A stretch of 64,000 bases of DNA, taken from contig NZ_AZRN01000013.1 of NCBI RefSeq assembly GCF_002895565.1, positions 1-64,000 of the forward strand, read 5' to 3'. The position numbers were made by a program, and so were the translations under genes. This document shows positions 62,272 through 64,000 of this stretch, piece after piece. The DNA is from Petrotoga mexicana DSM 14811 (GTDB lineage Bacteria; Thermotogota; Thermotogae; Petrotogales; Petrotogaceae). The notes beneath the pieces were generated by a model. It saw only the letters and a program-made list of their open reading frames with translations, searched no databases and had not been told where the DNA came from. Numbering within the stretch: the stretch's first letter is position 1; each line of letters opens with the position of its first letter.

Positions 62272-63636
62272 ATGTTGATGGAAAATTGTGGTTTGTTTGC
62301 CGCATATTCAAAGAGTGAAAAGTACAACGTAAGTGGCAGAATTGTTGAAGGTCTTTTGGCACTTCAACATAGAGGCCAAGAATCTGCAGGGATCTCTGTA
62401 TCAGATGGCACTAAGATTACAACTTATAAGGGTAAAGGCGTAGTCAATAGAGTTTTCGGGGGCGGTGTATCAAAAAAAATTAACGGTTATTTTGGGATCG
62501 GGCACGTAAGATATTCAACGAAAGGTCTCTCTAATTTCACAAATGCTCAACCGCTTACTATAAAATATAAAAATGAATTTTTTTCCATAGCACACAACGG
62601 TCAAATAGAAAATGGCCCTGAATTGAAAGAGAAATACGAAGAGCAAGGCTCCATATTTATGACAACTTCAGATACTGAACTTTTTCCCCATCTTTTAGTT
62701 AATAAACTAAAAGGATCTCCTTCAAGTTGGAAAAGTGAAGAAATAGGTAAGTTAATTGCTGAAAATATATCTCCTTCTTACTCTCTACTTTTCCTTTTCA
62801 AAGATAAAATTATCGCTTTTAGAGATCCTTTTGGATACAGACCTTTAAGTATTTGTGAAACAGAAAATGGAATTTATGTAGCTTCAGAAGACAGCGCTTT
62901 CAAATTTTTCCCACTTAGAAACGCTAAAATTAGAGAAATAAAGCCCGGTGAATTAATTGAAATAAAGGATGGAAAGATTAAAAGTCATGTAATATCTTCG
63001 AATAGTCCTAAGAAGTTTTGCTTTTTTGAACATGTTTACTTCGCAAGGCCCGATTCAAATATATTTGGTGATAATGTGCACTTAATGCGTGAAAAATTAG
63101 GAGAATTATGTGCAAAAGAAAATTCTATCGATGCTGATATAGTCATTCCAGTAATGGATAGTGGCTTTTCTGCTGCTCTAGGATATTCAAAAGCATCTGG
63201 TATTCCGTTAGAAATGGGCTTAATGAGAAACAAGTATGTTGGAAGAACTTTTATCGACCCCGATTTGCAAGAAAGAAAGTTGGGAGTTAGACGTAAACTT
63301 TTACCTGTTAAAGAAGTTATAGATAACAAAAGAGTTATTTTAATTGATGATTCTATCGTCAGAGGAACAACGATGAAACATATCGTGAAGATGCTAAGGG
63401 AGAATGGTGCTAAACAAGTTCATATAGGAATAGCCTCTCCAATGGTTGTTAATGCATGCCATTGGGGGGTTGATATTCCTACGAAAGAAGAATTAATCTG
63501 CGCAACTAAAACGGTTGAAGAAATTAGAGAAATTCTTAATGCAGACTCTCTTAATTTTATTACTTTGGAGAATTTACTTGCTTCTTTAGGTGAAAATGGA
63601 AAGAATTATTGTTTTCACTGTTTTATAAAAGATTAA
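62272..63636 (+). CDS. purF: Amidophosphoribosyltransferase
   Basis: First committed purine step: PRPP plus glutamine to phosphoribosylamine. The 454-residue protein has a short propeptide, so Cys6 (MENCGLF) becomes the N-terminal nucleophile after processing. HRGQESAGI near residue 35, RYSTKG near 80 and the PRPP motif VILIDDSIVRGTT near 355 are present. Four Cys (FCFFEHVYF, NACHWGVD, YCFHC) match the [4Fe-4S] ligands of Bacillus PurF. SD TGGAGGA. Confidence 0.96.
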   Translation: MLMENCGLFAAYSKSEKYNVSGRIVEGLLALQHRGQESAGISVSDGTKITTYKGKGVVNRVFGGGVSKKINGYFGIGHVRYSTKGLSNFTNAQPLTIKYKNEFFSIAHNGQIENGPELKEKYEEQGSIFMTTSDTELFPHLLVNKLKGSPSSWKSEEIGKLIAENISPSYSLLFLFKDKIIAFRDPFGYRPLSICETENGIYVASEDSAFKFFPLRNAKIREIKPGELIEIKDGKIKSHVISSNSPKKFCFFEHVYFARPDSNIFGDNVHLMREKLGELCAKENSIDADIVIPVMDSGFSAALGYSKASGIPLEMGLMRNKYVGRTFIDPDLQERKLGVRRKLLPVKEVIDNKRVILIDDSIVRGTTMKHIVKMLRENGAKQVHIGIASPMVVNACHWGVDIPTKEELICATKTVEEIREILNADSLNFITLENLLASLGENGKNYCFHCFIKD

Positions 63637-63648
63637 AATTTTTAAAAT

Positions 63649-63676
63649 GGGTGGGCAGCTGGGCGAAGGGGAGCAA
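63649..63676 (+). repeat. GC-rich dispersed element, copy H
   Basis: GGG-T-GGG-CAGCT-GGG-CGAA-GGGG (63649-63671), a complete G-quadruplex pattern, then AGCAAATTT. It fills the purF-purM gap within the purine operon, 42 bp before the purM start. Confidence 0.82.
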
Positions 63677-63717
63677 ATTTCATAGAAGACACTATAACCA
63701 AAATTGGGAGGCAATTT

Positions 63718-64000
63718 ATGTTTTATAAAAACTCTGGTGTAGATATAGACAAAGCTAACGAATCAATTAAAGAAATCCGATCGTTTATAGGTTCCAATAT
63801 AGGTGCATATGCGGGGGTATTTCCTCTTAAAGATGAAATATCCAATTATAAAAACCCTTTTTTAGTAGCTACTTCTGATGGAATAGGTACAAAGCTTCAA
63901 TTGTTAAGAAAGTATGAAAGATGGGATATAGCCGCCCAAGATTTAGTGGCCATGAATTTAAACGATTTGGTTTGCATGGGGGCAAAGCCTTTATTTTTCT
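63718..64000 (+). CDS. purM: Phosphoribosylformylglycinamidine cyclo-ligase, 5' part
   Basis: The reading frame is open from ATG 63718 to the window end (94 codons). It starts MFYKNSGVDIDKANESIKEI and continues with VATSDGIGTKLQLL and the NDLVCMGAKPLFF segment, all typical of PurM (AIR synthetase). The SD is GGGAGG. It is the last visible gene of the riboswitch-controlled operon; the rest lies outside the window. Confidence 0.94.
   Translation, partial: MFYKNSGVDIDKANESIKEIRSFIGSNIGAYAGVFPLKDEISNYKNPFLVATSDGIGTKLQLLRKYERWDIAAQDLVAMNLNDLVCMGAKPLFF

Noticed and set aside
1-64000. CRISPR arrays, insertion sequences or prophage genes
   Set aside because: No regularly spaced repeats, transposase, integrase or phage structural genes were found.

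Overview
The window is 64 kb of AT-rich bacterial chromosome, densely coding, with short intergenic gaps, many 1-14 bp gene overlaps and frequent TTG and GTG starts behind strong Shine-Dalgarno (SD) sequences. The gene content points to Thermotogota, most likely a Petrotoga-like member of the Petrotogaceae. Support includes NfnAB-type electron bifurcation, a split TrkA pair, a sugar ABC transporter with a glucose-type binding protein and ROK repressor, HslU, and L-lactate dehydrogenase. The genus is inference; no rRNA is present. There are no insertion sequences, phage genes or CRISPR arrays.

Layout. 1-11 kb: accessory metabolic and redox genes (metallo-beta-lactamase fold protein, ldh, a DUF4163/DUF3298 exported protein, an SDR/zinc-ribbon protein, nitroreductase, a fused NfnA-NfnB, pcm, an orphan BMP-type binding protein, a frameshifted ComEC-like/lamin-tail exported protein) and tRNA-Ala(GGC). 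11-17.7 kb: guaB, rlmN, a PASTA protein, rsgA, rpe, rdgB, hup and a PPP phosphatase. 17.8-29.5 kb: glycine cleavage genes (gcvT fused to DUF2007, gcvPA, gcvPB), a Fur-family regulator, pfkA, pyk, hslU and a K+ uptake operon. 29.5-40 kb, minus strand: sugar ABC/ROK operon, then pstSCAB-phoU-phoB-phoR. 40-57.8 kb: rel, dtd, dxr-rseP-ispG, yaaR-holB-yaaT, tkt, rnc, two radical SAM proteins, a degenerate NtrC-like regulator, a FliJ-like protein and an ArsC-type reductase. 57.8-64 kb: a guanine riboswitch and the purine operon purE-C-S-Q-L-F-M, with purM cut by the window end.

The most unusual signal is non-coding. A GC-rich dispersed element occurs at least eight times, always on the coding strand and always just upstream of the SD of a gene. 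Its core reads GGGAGCGGGGCGAAGGGGCG followed by CTA, then an AT-rich stretch often containing TTTAGAATTTCTAA. Four copies contain a complete G-quadruplex pattern of four G-runs with short loops. Downstream genes are functionally unrelated, so this is either a mobile repeat family or a general 5'-UTR element. One copy supplies the last residues and stop codon of a radical SAM gene. The guaB copy has diverged into a paired, terminator-like hairpin.

Other points for a second look: a single-base frameshift in an A-run (9642-9646); a DUF2007-GcvT frame with an internal SD and TTG; an NfnA-NfnB fusion; a PASTA-only remnant of a PrkC-type locus; an NtrC-like regulator lacking GAFTGA; a 14-bp direct repeat plus hairpin on both sides of the sugar ABC/ROK block; and 10-bp tandem repeats upstream of pstS and gcvT.
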